A stretch of 18,447 nt of DNA from Solirubrobacterales bacterium. GTDB taxonomy: Bacteria > Actinomycetota > Thermoleophilia > Solirubrobacterales > Solirubrobacteraceae. The notes under the pieces are model-generated. The model had not been told where the DNA came from. It saw nothing but the letters and a program-made list of their open reading frames with translations, and ran no database searches. This document shows positions 7,164 through 13,802 of this stretch, piece by piece. The stretch lies in assembly GCA_016215085.1 (NCBI GenBank), contig JACRMD010000326.1, positions 1 through 18,447 on the forward strand, written 5' to 3'. The first letter of the stretch is position 1; each line of letters starts with the position of its first letter. A program made the translations under genes and the position numbers.

Positions 7164-8368
7164 GCCTCGCCGAGCAACTCGGGCTGGCCGTGCAGGCGCT
7201 GCGCGCCAACTGGCTGCGCGGGCTGCTCACCGCGCTCGGGGTCATCATCGGGGTCGCGTCGCTGGTCACGCTGACGGCGATCAGCGCCGGAGCGCGGGAG
7301 GGTGTGGCGACCGATCTCAAGCGGCTGGGGCCGAACATCGTCCTGCTCGACGGCGAGTTCATCACGCTGCCCAACGGCGTGACGACGCCCACCGACCGGA
7401 CGCTCACCCGCGGCGACCTCGAGGCCGTCGCTCGGTTGCCGTCGGTGCGCGCGGTGGCCGCGCGGCAGGTCGTCGAGGGGCTGACGATCTCCTCGGGCCG
7501 CGTCAGGACCAGCCCGTTCGTCAGCGGTGTGAGTCCCGACTACCTGCGGATCCACAATGTCACGGCGGCCCAGGGCCGCCTGCTCACCCGCGACGACAAC
7601 CGCTTCGGGCGCGAGGTGATCGTGCTCGGCTCCATCCCAGCACGACGGCTCTTCCGCGCCGCCGCGGCGGTTGGCCACACCGTCCGCGTGCTCGATCGCG
7701 AGTTCACGGTGGTGGGCGTCTACGCACGCCGCGGCAGCCTCGGTGGCGAGAACCTGGACAACAACGCGTTCCTGCCGCTCACGGTCGCCAAGCGCGTGCT
7801 CTTCGGCGGCGACAACGTCCACGGCGCCGACGTTCAGGTCGCCTCCGCGGCCGACGTCGCCCCCACCATGGACGCGATCGACAGCCTCATGGCCGAGCGC
7901 CACAAGATCGGCGGCGGCCTGGAGGACTGGTCGACCGAGGACCAGGCGCAGATCATCAACGCCGCGCAGGCCGCGACCTCGACGTTCCAGACGCTCACGC
8001 TCGCGCTCGGCGCCATCGCGCTGATCGTCGGTGGCATCGGGATCATGAACATCATGCTGGTGTCGGTCACCGAACGCACGCGCGAGATCGGCATCCGCAA
8101 GGCCTTGGGCGCGGACCCCCGACACATCCAGGGGCAGTTCCTGACCGAGGCGCTCGTGCTGTGCACAGCCGGCGGAGCGCTCGGCGTCGGCCTCGGGCTG
8201 GCCGTCGCGCGCGTCGTGAGCTCACTTGCCGGCTGGCAGACGGTGATCGCGCCGGGAACCTTGGTCGTGGCCTTCGCGACCGCGTTGGCCGTCGGCCTGT
8301 TCTTCGGGTTCTATCCGGCGCGCCGCGCCGCCCGGCTCCCGCCGGCGGTGGCGATGCGCTACGACTGA
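7160..8368 (+). CDS. MacB-type ABC permease (FtsX/MacB fold)
   Basis: 402 aa with the classical layout. An N-terminal helix (LRGLLTALGVIIGVASLVTL) is followed by an extracytoplasmic MacB_PCD domain of about 230 residues (containing GVSPDYLRIHNV and GRLLTRDDNRFGREVIVLG). Three C-terminal helices then contain IALIVGGIGIMNIMLVSVTE, the coupling segment RTREIGIRKALGAD, and LAVGLFFGFYPARRAARLPP before the usual ending AMRYD. The start is the GTG overlapping the ATPase stop. It is the last gene of the operon, convergent with RR2; I see no convincing terminator in the 108-bp gap. Confidence 0.93.
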   Translation: MSLAEQLGLAVQALRANWLRGLLTALGVIIGVASLVTLTAISAGAREGVATDLKRLGPNIVLLDGEFITLPNGVTTPTDRTLTRGDLEAVARLPSVRAVAARQVVEGLTISSGRVRTSPFVSGVSPDYLRIHNVTAAQGRLLTRDDNRFGREVIVLGSIPARRLFRAAAAVGHTVRVLDREFTVVGVYARRGSLGGENLDNNAFLPLTVAKRVLFGGDNVHGADVQVASAADVAPTMDAIDSLMAERHKIGGGLEDWSTEDQAQIINAAQAATSTFQTLTLALGAIALIVGGIGIMNIMLVSVTERTREIGIRKALGADPRHIQGQFLTEALVLCTAGGALGVGLGLAVARVVSSLAGWQTVIAPGTLVVAFATALAVGLFFGFYPARRAARLPPAVAMRYD

Positions 8369-8476
8369 TCGCCCCGTTGCGTTCTCGAGGTGATCGCCGC
8401 CAGCGTGCCGCGATGGCATCGATGAGCTGCCCTCGCCCATCCCCGGCCGACCGGCGGCGCCCGCTTACCGCACCGC

Positions 8477-9169
8477 TCAGGCCTGATCGGTCCGACCGCC
8501 GTCGGCGCGGAGCCGGTAGCCCGCGCCCCGGACGGTCTCGATCGAGTCGACGCCGAACGGCCGATCGACCTTCTCGCGCAGGTACCTGACGTAGACGTCG
8601 ATCACGTTCGAGCGGTTCTCGTACTCGTAGTCCCATGCGTGCTCGAGAAGCTGGAAGCGGTCGAGCACCTGTCCTGGACGGCGCATGAACGTTTCGAGCA
8701 GGGCGTACTCCTTCGCGGACAACGAGATGTCGGTCGTACCGCGCCAGACGCGCTTGGAGGCCGGGTCGAGGTGGAGGTCTCCCGCACGCAGAACCGCCGG
8801 TTGCTCGATCGGGCCGCGCCGCGCGAGGGCACGCAGCCGTGCCGACAGCTCGGCGAACGAGAACGGCTTGGTCAGGTAGTCGTCGGCCCCGGTGTCGAGG
8901 CCCTGGACGCGGTCCTCGATCGCGTCGCGGGCCGTGAGCATGAGCACCGGCGCCCAAACGCCGTCCTCCCGGAGCCGCTTGCAGACCTGGAAGCCGTCCA
9001 TGCCAGGAAGCATCACGTCGAGCACGATCACGTCGTACTCGGTCGAGCCGGCCATCCACAGCGCGTCTTCGCCCTTGATGGCGACGTCTGCCGCCATCCC
9101 GTCGGCCTTGAGGCCACGGCGGATCAGGCTGGCCATCTTGACTTCGTCTTCGACCACGAGCACGCGCAT
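8477..9169 (-). CDS. Orphan OmpR-family response regulator RR2
   Basis: 230 aa. The receiver begins MRVLVVEDEVKMASLIRRG, with the phospho-acceptor Asp at 51 (VIVLDVMLPGMDG) and Lys in DDYLTKPFSF. The winged helix has the recognition region YENRSNVIDVYVRYLREK and ends ETVRGAGYRLRADGG. It is collinear with RR1 throughout and nearly identical in the recognition helix. No kinase gene is adjacent: the neighbours are the MacB permease (convergent) and PAP2 (divergent). It may be phosphorylated by HK1 or by a kinase elsewhere. Its promoter has a TCATC box, and the hexamer GACACT ends 6 nt before the ATG, so the mRNA is probably leaderless. Confidence 0.95.
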   Translation of the reverse strand: MRVLVVEDEVKMASLIRRGLKADGMAADVAIKGEDALWMAGSTEYDVIVLDVMLPGMDGFQVCKRLREDGVWAPVLMLTARDAIEDRVQGLDTGADDYLTKPFSFAELSARLRALARRGPIEQPAVLRAGDLHLDPASKRVWRGTTDISLSAKEYALLETFMRRPGQVLDRFQLLEHAWDYEYENRSNVIDVYVRYLREKVDRPFGVDSIETVRGAGYRLRADGGRTDQA

Positions 9170-9175
9170 GGGGGC

Positions 9176-9206
9176 AGTGTCGCGCGTGACGATGAGAGCG
9201 GGATGA
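9176..9206 (-). promoter_or_regulatory. TCATC direct-repeat box and -10 for RR2, leaderless
   Basis: On the minus strand TCATC occurs at 9206-9202 and 9195-9191 (11-bp period). Nine bases later is GACACT (9181-9176), matching NANNNT. Only 6 nt separate the hexamer from the ATG at 9169, so transcription would begin at or next to the start codon. Confidence 0.6.
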
Positions 9207-9226
9207 GGGTCAGGGGAGAACTGCTC

Positions 9227-9257
9227 TCATCTGCGGCTCATCGTCGGTCGCCAGGAT
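9227..9257 (+). promoter_or_regulatory. TCATC direct-repeat box and -10 for PAP2-DedA
   Basis: TCATC at 9227-9231 and 9238-9242 (11-bp period), followed after 9 bp by CAGGAT (9252-9257). This hexamer overlaps the ATG at 9256. If it is the -10, translation must begin at the ATG at 9268, on a leader of only a few nt. Confidence 0.6.
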
Positions 9258-9267
9258 GGCAGCCTCA

Positions 9268-9876
9268 ATGGATTGGTCGGTGCTGCACGCCCTCAACGGC
9301 TTCTTCGCGCGACACGACGGCATCGAGGACCCGGTCGTCGCCTACGTCAGCGCCTCCCAGGTGCTCTTCGCCGCGCTGCTCGTGGTGCTCTTCGTCGGCG
9401 ACCGAGGCCTGGCCGGCCGTGCGGCACGTCGCGGCGCGGTCGCGGCCGGGGTTAGCGCCGCGCTCGCGCTCGTGATCGCCCAGGTCGTCTCGCACCTCGT
9501 CGACCGCTCGCGGCCGTTCGCCAGCGACCCATCGGGCGTGCACCTGTTCTCCGCCCACGGAGCGGATCCTGGATTCCCCAGCGACCACGCGACCGCCGCG
9601 TTCGCGATCGCGATCGCGATCCTGCTGCGCAGCCGTCGCTGGGGCCTGCTCGCCGTGACGATGGCCACGATCCTCGCGGTCGCGCGGGTCGCGATGGGGG
9701 TCCACTATCCGTCCGACGTCATCGCGGGGGCTGCGCTCGGCAGCGCGACCGCGCTGGCGCTCTGGTGGGCGCCGATCCGAGGGCCACTGCATGCCATCGC
9801 CGACCGCGCTGGCGCAGCGCTGGAAGCGCTCGTCGACGTCGTTGCCGACAGAGTGCGACCCGCCGGAAGGGCGTGA
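9268..9876 (+). CDS. PAP2-family membrane phosphatase (undecaprenyl-diphosphatase-like)
   Basis: 202 aa from the ATG at 9268; the ATG at 9256 would add 4 residues. Multi-helix membrane protein with PAP2 motifs: DRSRPF (motif 1, but without an obvious upstream Lys of KX6RP), GFPSDHATAAFA (motif 2, about residues 102-113) and ARVAMGVHYPSDVIAG (motif 3, about 139-154). The family removes phosphate from lipid pyrophosphates such as undecaprenyl-PP or from phosphatidyl lipids on the outer face of the membrane. I chose 9268 because MDWSVLHALNG is a typical PAP2 beginning and the inferred -10 covers 9256. It is followed after 4 nt by DedA, suggesting a joint role in recycling lipid carriers. Confidence 0.9.
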   Translation: MDWSVLHALNGFFARHDGIEDPVVAYVSASQVLFAALLVVLFVGDRGLAGRAARRGAVAAGVSAALALVIAQVVSHLVDRSRPFASDPSGVHLFSAHGADPGFPSDHATAAFAIAIAILLRSRRWGLLAVTMATILAVARVAMGVHYPSDVIAGAALGSATALALWWAPIRGPLHAIADRAGAALEALVDVVADRVRPAGRA

Positions 9877-9880
9877 CGGC

Positions 9881-10537
9881 GTGCTCGCCTCGATCACGAG
9901 CCACCTCACCGGCTGGATCGCCGATCAAGGCGTCTACGCCGTGTTCGCCCTCATGGCCGTCGACGCCCTGGTGCCGGTGGGCGGCGAGCTCATCATGGTG
10001 TACGCCGGAGTCGTCGCGGCCGGTGCGGTGGCGGGTGGGCATCCCACGTTCCTCGGCATGGCGCCGACGCCGGGCCTCGAGAGCTACCTCGTCCTGGCGA
10101 TGGCAGGCGCGCTGGGATACCTGGCCGGATCGCTGGCCGGATGGGTGATCGGAGCCCGCGGAGGTCGGGCGATCGTCGAGCGCCACGGCCGCTGGCTGCA
10201 CCTCTCGCCGAGGACGCTCGACCGGGCAGAGGCCTGGTTCGACCGCTTCGGTTCGCGAGCCGTCTTGCTCGGGCGCATCACGCCGGTGGTCAGGTCGTTC
10301 ATCTCGGTCCCGGCCGGGATCCTCGGCAGTCCGCTCAGGGAGTACACGATGCTGACGCTGCTCGGCTCGCTCATCTGGTGCTTCGCATTTGCGGGCGCCG
10401 GCTGGGCGGCGGGCGGAAGCTGGGAGTCCTTCCACCACGCCTTCCGCTACGCCGACTACGCCGTGGCGGCCGGACTGGCCGTGGTGCTGGCCCTCGCGGT
10501 CGCCCGCCGTCGGCGCGCTCGACGCCCGGCGTCCTGA
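9881..10537 (+). CDS. DedA-family membrane protein
   Basis: 218 aa. SNARE-associated/DedA protein of the kind now linked to lipid carrier flipping or membrane homeostasis. Visible family elements are the N-terminal segment YAVFALMAVDALVPVGGELI, a central Gly-rich helix YLAGSLAGWVIGARGGR, and the hallmark LLGRITPVVRSFISVPAGIL near residues 126-145, then two C-terminal helices and a basic tail. The GTG at 9881 has GGAAGGG about 9 nt upstream and lies 4 nt after the PAP2 stop. The frame is open upstream into PAP2, but that part is not DedA-like. It is co-transcribed with PAP2 and so probably under the same box. Confidence 0.92.
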   Translation: MLASITSHLTGWIADQGVYAVFALMAVDALVPVGGELIMVYAGVVAAGAVAGGHPTFLGMAPTPGLESYLVLAMAGALGYLAGSLAGWVIGARGGRAIVERHGRWLHLSPRTLDRAEAWFDRFGSRAVLLGRITPVVRSFISVPAGILGSPLREYTMLTLLGSLIWCFAFAGAGWAAGGSWESFHHAFRYADYAVAAGLAVVLALAVARRRRARRPAS

Positions 10538-10554
10538 CGCGGCCACGACGGCCC

Positions 10555-10585
10555 TCATCCGGCCCTCATCGCACGGTGGAAGGCT
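10555..10585 (+). promoter_or_regulatory. TCATC direct-repeat box and -10 for the zinc-ribbon gene
   Basis: The 11-bp unit containing GGCCCTCATC is repeated exactly in tandem: TCATC at 10555-10559 and 10566-10570. AAGGCT (10580-10585) lies 9 bp downstream and fits NANNNT. The leader to the ATG is about 22-24 nt. Confidence 0.58.
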
Positions 10586-10614
10586 GGCCCCACACACACC
10601 ATCAGGAGGCCGAG

Positions 10615-10866
10615 ATGTTCTTCTTCCTCTTCGGCTGGGGCGACCGCCTCGAGCCCCTCGGCGCCGCCGAGCTACGCACCTGTCCCCGCTGCCACAACAC
10701 CACGACATGGCAACGTCTGCGGCGCACGCACCGGGTCACCCTCTTCTTCGTGCCACTGCTCAGGTGGGGGCGCCGGGAGCTCGAGGCGTGCCCGGTCTGC
10801 GGTGAGGCCGTCGAGCTGCCACATGAGCGTGGGCACGCCTCGCGTCCCCGCCCCGCCGCCGTGTGA
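10615..10866 (+). CDS. Small zinc-ribbon protein
   Basis: 83 aa. Two CxxC pairs (Cys 23/26 in CPRCHN and Cys 59/62 in CPVCGE) flank a basic, hydrophobic middle (RVTLFFVPLLRWGRRELEA), the pattern of zinc-ribbon-domain proteins of unknown function. The start MFFFLFGWGDR resembles small family members beginning with a Phe-rich strand. The ATG is set by AGGAGG at 10604-10609, 5 nt upstream; the frame is open upstream but without homologous content. It has its own predicted promoter of the shared regulon. Partner or nucleic-acid binding is unknown. Confidence 0.85.
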   Translation: MFFFLFGWGDRLEPLGAAELRTCPRCHNTTTWQRLRRTHRVTLFFVPLLRWGRRELEACPVCGEAVELPHERGHASRPRPAAV

Positions 10867-10923
10867 GCGCCAGGCGGCGTCCTCACCTCCGCGCTACCGG
10901 AGCCTGCGTCCCAGCGCGGTTGG

Positions 10924-10937
10924 CGCTCCGCGGAGCG
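10924..10937. repeat. 14-bp perfect palindrome in the 10867-11051 gap
   Basis: CGCTCCGCGGAGCG is its own reverse complement and lies 58 nt after the zinc-ribbon stop. It could be part of a transcription terminator or a protein site, but there is no T-tract. Nothing else stands out in this 185-bp gap. Confidence 0.35.
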
Positions 10938-11051
10938 GCAGCGAGCGTTCCGCCTCGTGCATGAGACACCCGCGCGGCTACGTGGCCGAACAGGCTGTGC
11001 CACCCACCATCCGTTCGCGCCGCCGCCGAACCTGCTGCCAAGCTACCGCCG

Positions 11052-11707
11052 ATGCCGCGTCCTCTCACCGACGCGCCCACGGAGCCGTACTGGCCGGCCC
11101 AGGCCTGCGCCGCATCCATCATTGCCTGCTATCTGGCGCTGCCCGGACGGCTCACCCTCGGTCCGACCTGGGTGGTGCCGGTGCTCGCGGGTACGCTGCT
11201 CGCCGGACTCGTCGTCACGACCCGCGACCGCCGCCCCGATGACTCGGCCGCACTCCGCCGCGCGGCGGTAGGGCTCGTCGCCCTGGTCTCTGCCGGCAAC
11301 GCCGGCTCCCTCGCGCTCCTGGTCCACGTCCTGGTGGCCGGCGGCCACACGAGTGGCACCAGCCTGGTGACGGCCGGGGCGGCCATCTGGCTCACGAACG
11401 TCGCCATCTTCGCGCTCTGGTACTGGGAGCTCGACGGGGGCGGGCCGGGAGCCCGCGCACGCCGGCGCGTGCGCCGCGAGCTCGACTGGCTCTTCCAGCA
11501 GGACGCAGCGCCGGACGTGGGGGCCGCCGGATGGCGACCGTCGTTCGTCGACTACCTCTATCTCTCGTTCACGAACGCGACGGCGTTCAGCCCACCGACA
11601 CGATGCCGCTCACCGGGCGCGCCAAGCTGCTCATGCTCGCCCAGGCGCTCGCGTCGCTCGTCATCCTGGGCCTGGTGGTCGCCCGCGCCGTCAACATCCT
11701 GGGCTGA
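11052..11707 (+). CDS. Multi-pass membrane protein of unknown function (DUF1345-like impression), frameshifted near 11592
   Basis: The first frame gives about 180 residues with hydrophobic segments (AASIIACYLALPGRLTLG, VVPVLAGTLLAGLVV, VGLVALVSAGNAGSLALLVH, AAIWLTNVAIFALWYWEL) ending in FVDYLYLSFTNATAFSP. There the frame breaks into Arg/Ser-rich sequence. Moving by one base after the short C-run at 11591-11593 gives the natural continuation TDTMPLTGRAKLLMLAQ plus a last helix LASLVILGLVVARAVNILG and a stop at 11705-11707. One extra C restores 218 aa. The C-terminal part recalls DUF1345/COG4291-like or channel-like proteins, a tentative call. The hexamer CAAGCT ends 7 nt before the ATG and could be a leaderless -10 (weak). 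Confidence 0.78.
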
Positions 11708-11722
11708 TCGCTCAGCGGCTTC

Positions 11723-11753
11723 TCATCGAACGCTCATCGCGGCACGGCAAGGT
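11723..11753 (+). promoter_or_regulatory. TCATC direct-repeat box and -10 for the secreted helical protein
   Basis: TCATC at 11723-11727 and 11734-11738 (11-bp period), each within CTCATCG. CAAGGT (11748-11753) follows after 9 bp and fits NANNNT. It lies between the end of the membrane protein and the gene at 11798. Confidence 0.6.
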
Positions 11754-11797
11754 GCGCGTTGTCGCATCCCCGACCACGACACCAAGGAGCAGCCGAC

Positions 11798-12538
11798 ATG
11801 ATCTTCAACCCCGTCACCCGCACCCGCAGGCTCGTCGCGGGCCTGCTCGCCGCCGGCATCGTCGGTGGTGGCACGGTCGGCGCACTGGCCGCCGCGCAGG
11901 GCGCGCCCGCCAAGACGCCCCACACCGTCACGGCGGCAGCGACCCCTTCGACGGTGCCCAAGCCGCTCACGCGGGCCGAGACGGCCGCCGAGGACGTGAT
12001 CGGCTACCTCGAGAAGGGGCAGCCGGCCAAGTCTCGAGCCGAGGCGCGCGTCCTGCGCGGGCTTGCGCACGGCGCCGCTGCCGACGCCCTGCGCAAGGCG
12101 GGCGTCCCGGCCACGCAGATCGCCGCGCTCCAGCAGCGCGCGGACCGGACGGCACGTCTCTCGCTGCGAGGCGCCCCCGCCCTGCAGGTCTCGCAGGCGG
12201 CGAACAGCGTCAGCGGCCTGATGGCCGGCTTCTACGCCCGTTACCAGGATCCGGTTCCGGCGGCGGTCCTGCGGCTCGACTACCTCGACCGCCAGGCCCA
12301 GCTCGACGCCAAGGCGGGCGACCGCGCGAACCTGCGCCACACCGTCCAGGAGCTCGCGGCGACGTGGCAGCGGCTGCGCCCGCAGCTCATCGCCGCCGGC
12401 GGGACCTCGGTGGCCACGGCGTACGACCGGCACGTGAGCGCGCTCCAGCACGGTGGCACGGCGGTCGCCAGCGAGAAGCAGGCGATCCACGGCCTCGACC
12501 TCGTCGACAAGATGGAGGCGGTCTTCCTCGCGAAGTAG
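11798..12538 (+). CDS. Secreted helical protein of unknown function
   Basis: 246 aa. It has a signal peptide (basic TRTRR, hydrophobic LVAGLLAAGIVGGGTVGALA, cleavage probably near residue 36) and a Thr/Ala/Pro linker. A long Ala-rich, mainly alpha-helical body follows (EDVIGYLEKGQPAKSRAEAR, AGFYARYQDPVPAAVLRLDY, LDLVDKMEAVFLAK). There are no cysteines or recognisable catalytic motifs, and I do not recognise a family. Start chosen at the ATG with AAGGAG 8 nt upstream; the frame is open to 11759 but without a ribosome site. It is monocistronic, with a strong hairpin after the stop and a regulon promoter before it, so it is probably an envelope-stress-type secreted factor (inference). Confidence 0.85.
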   Translation: MIFNPVTRTRRLVAGLLAAGIVGGGTVGALAAAQGAPAKTPHTVTAAATPSTVPKPLTRAETAAEDVIGYLEKGQPAKSRAEARVLRGLAHGAAADALRKAGVPATQIAALQQRADRTARLSLRGAPALQVSQAANSVSGLMAGFYARYQDPVPAAVLRLDYLDRQAQLDAKAGDRANLRHTVQELAATWQRLRPQLIAAGGTSVATAYDRHVSALQHGGTAVASEKQAIHGLDLVDKMEAVFLAK

Positions 12539-12575
12539 CGCCGCGTCGGCGAACTCGGCTTCAACGCACACGATC

Positions 12576-12603
12576 CGGCGGCCCGCTTCGCAGCGGGCCG
12601 CCG
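12576..12603 (+). terminator. Hairpin terminator after the secreted helical protein
   Basis: A perfect 12-bp GC-rich stem (outer pair C12576/G12603; arms GGCGGCCCGCT and AGCGGGCCGCC) with a 4-nt TCGC loop, 37 nt after the stop at 12538. There is no clear T-tract, as is common in high-GC actinobacteria. Confidence 0.7.
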
Positions 12604-12655
12604 CCTGTTCAGGTCGGCGTCAGACGCCGGGCACCACGCTTCCAGCAGAGTGCTG

Positions 12656-13099
12656 ATGCAGTTCGAGACCCCCCTCAGAGTCCTGGTCGTCGCCGACCGA
12701 AGCGCTGCCACACCCGCCCTGCTGCGCGCGGTCCAGGAGCGAGCGCGGCGCGCCCCGGCGCAGTTCGTCGTGCTCGTCCCGAACCCGGCGCCGGCGGAAT
12801 GGCATCCCTTCCATCCCGAGCGCCGCGACAAGCTCGCGGAGGCCGAGCGGGTGCTGTTGCGAGCGCTGCCGGCCATCCAGGACGCGGCCGACGACGCCGT
12901 GCGCGGGCGCGTCTCCGTCCGCCACGACCCGATGGACGCGATCGAGGAGGCGCTCGCCGACGAGCCATTTGACGAGATCCTGCTGTCGGTCGTGCCTCAC
13001 GGCCTCGAACGCTGGTTGCACGTCGACTTGGCCCATCGGCTCGCGCGCCTGCACCTGCCCGTCACGGCGATCTCGGACGATCAGCCCGGCGAGGCGTGA
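12656..13099 (+). CDS. Degenerate UspA-like protein
   Basis: 147 aa from the ATG at 12656; a GTG at 12650 would add 2 residues. It has the alternating strand/helix pattern of a single universal-stress domain: RVLVVADRSAATPALLRAV, then QFVVLVPNPAP, a helical middle, and FDEILLSVVPHGLERWLHVD with a final strand LHLPVTAIS. The ATP-binding pattern GxxGx9G(S/T) of nucleotide-binding Usp proteins is missing: the corresponding segment is VPHGLERWLHVDLAHRL. It may therefore be a non-ATP-binding signalling variant. It ends 25 nt before the RR3 start and may share that control region. Family assignment is moderate. Confidence 0.75.
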   Translation: MQFETPLRVLVVADRSAATPALLRAVQERARRAPAQFVVLVPNPAPAEWHPFHPERRDKLAEAERVLLRALPAIQDAADDAVRGRVSVRHDPMDAIEEALADEPFDEILLSVVPHGLERWLHVDLAHRLARLHLPVTAISDDQPGEA

Positions 13100-13124
13100 C
13101 GATCAGGCCGCCTACCATCAGCCC

Positions 13125-13802
13125 GTGATGCTCCCGGTTGCCTCAATCGGCGTCTGCGAGGATGACGACGAGCTGCGCGGCGTCCTGCGCAGCGCTCTCC
13201 AGCGGGAGGGGTGGACGGTCCGCGCGACAGCCTCCGGCTCGGAGGCCGTTCGCGCCTTCTCCGCTGAGCCGCCCACTCTGCTGGTGCTCGACATCGGCCT
13301 GCCGGACGCCGACGGGCGCGACGTCTGCCAGGCGCTGCGCGCCCGCGGCGTCCGCAGCCCGGTGCTGTTCCTCACCGCCCGCGACGCGCTGCCCGATCGC
13401 ATCAGCGGGTTCCACGCGGGCGGTGACGACTACCTGACCAAGCCGTTCGCCCTCGCGGAGCTGCTTGTGCGCGTCAACGCCCTGCTGCGCCGCGCAGGCC
13501 CCGGCGAAGCTCCGCCGCGACCTGCCGGCGTGCTCCTGGACCCGGCGACCCATGCTGTCGCCGCCGGCGATGCGACGGCGATGCTGACGCCCACGGAGTT
13601 CCGCCTGCTGGCCGCCCTTGCGGGCCGCCGAGCGCGGGTGCTCCGTCGCGCCGAGCTCGTCGCCGCGGGATGGCCCGACGGGGCCATCGTCCACGACAAC
13701 ACGCTCGACGCCTACATCGCTCGGCTGCGTCGCAAGCTGCGCCAGGTCGGCGCCGCCGAGGCGCTCGAGACCGTGCGGGGCGTCGGCTACGTCCTGCGGT
13801 GA
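13125..13802 (+). CDS. OmpR-family response regulator RR3 (QseB/PmrA-like)
   Basis: 225 aa from the GTG at 13125 (the ATG at 13128 is equally possible). The receiver begins SIGVCEDDDELRGVLRSALQ, with Asp about 56 in LLVLDIGLPDADG and Lys in DDYLTKPFAL. The winged helix has the recognition region VHDNTLDAYIARLRRKL, unlike that of RR1 and RR2, and ends ETVRGVGYVLR. TACCAT (13113-13118) ends 6 nt before the GTG and looks like a leaderless -10. The stop overlaps the kinase start as GTGA. Within this group the closest named relatives are QseB/PmrA/TctD-type regulators (impression from layout and sequence). Its target is probably the TCAGG box before the COG4705 gene. Confidence 0.93.
   Translation: MMLPVASIGVCEDDDELRGVLRSALQREGWTVRATASGSEAVRAFSAEPPTLLVLDIGLPDADGRDVCQALRARGVRSPVLFLTARDALPDRISGFHAGGDDYLTKPFALAELLVRVNALLRRAGPGEAPPRPAGVLLDPATHAVAAGDATAMLTPTEFRLLAALAGRRARVLRRAELVAAGWPDGAIVHDNTLDAYIARLRRKLRQVGAAEALETVRGVGYVLR

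Noticed and set aside
8369..8476. A terminator between the MacB permease and RR2
   Set aside because: Only short, weak complementary stretches; no stem comparable to those at 12576 or 15924.
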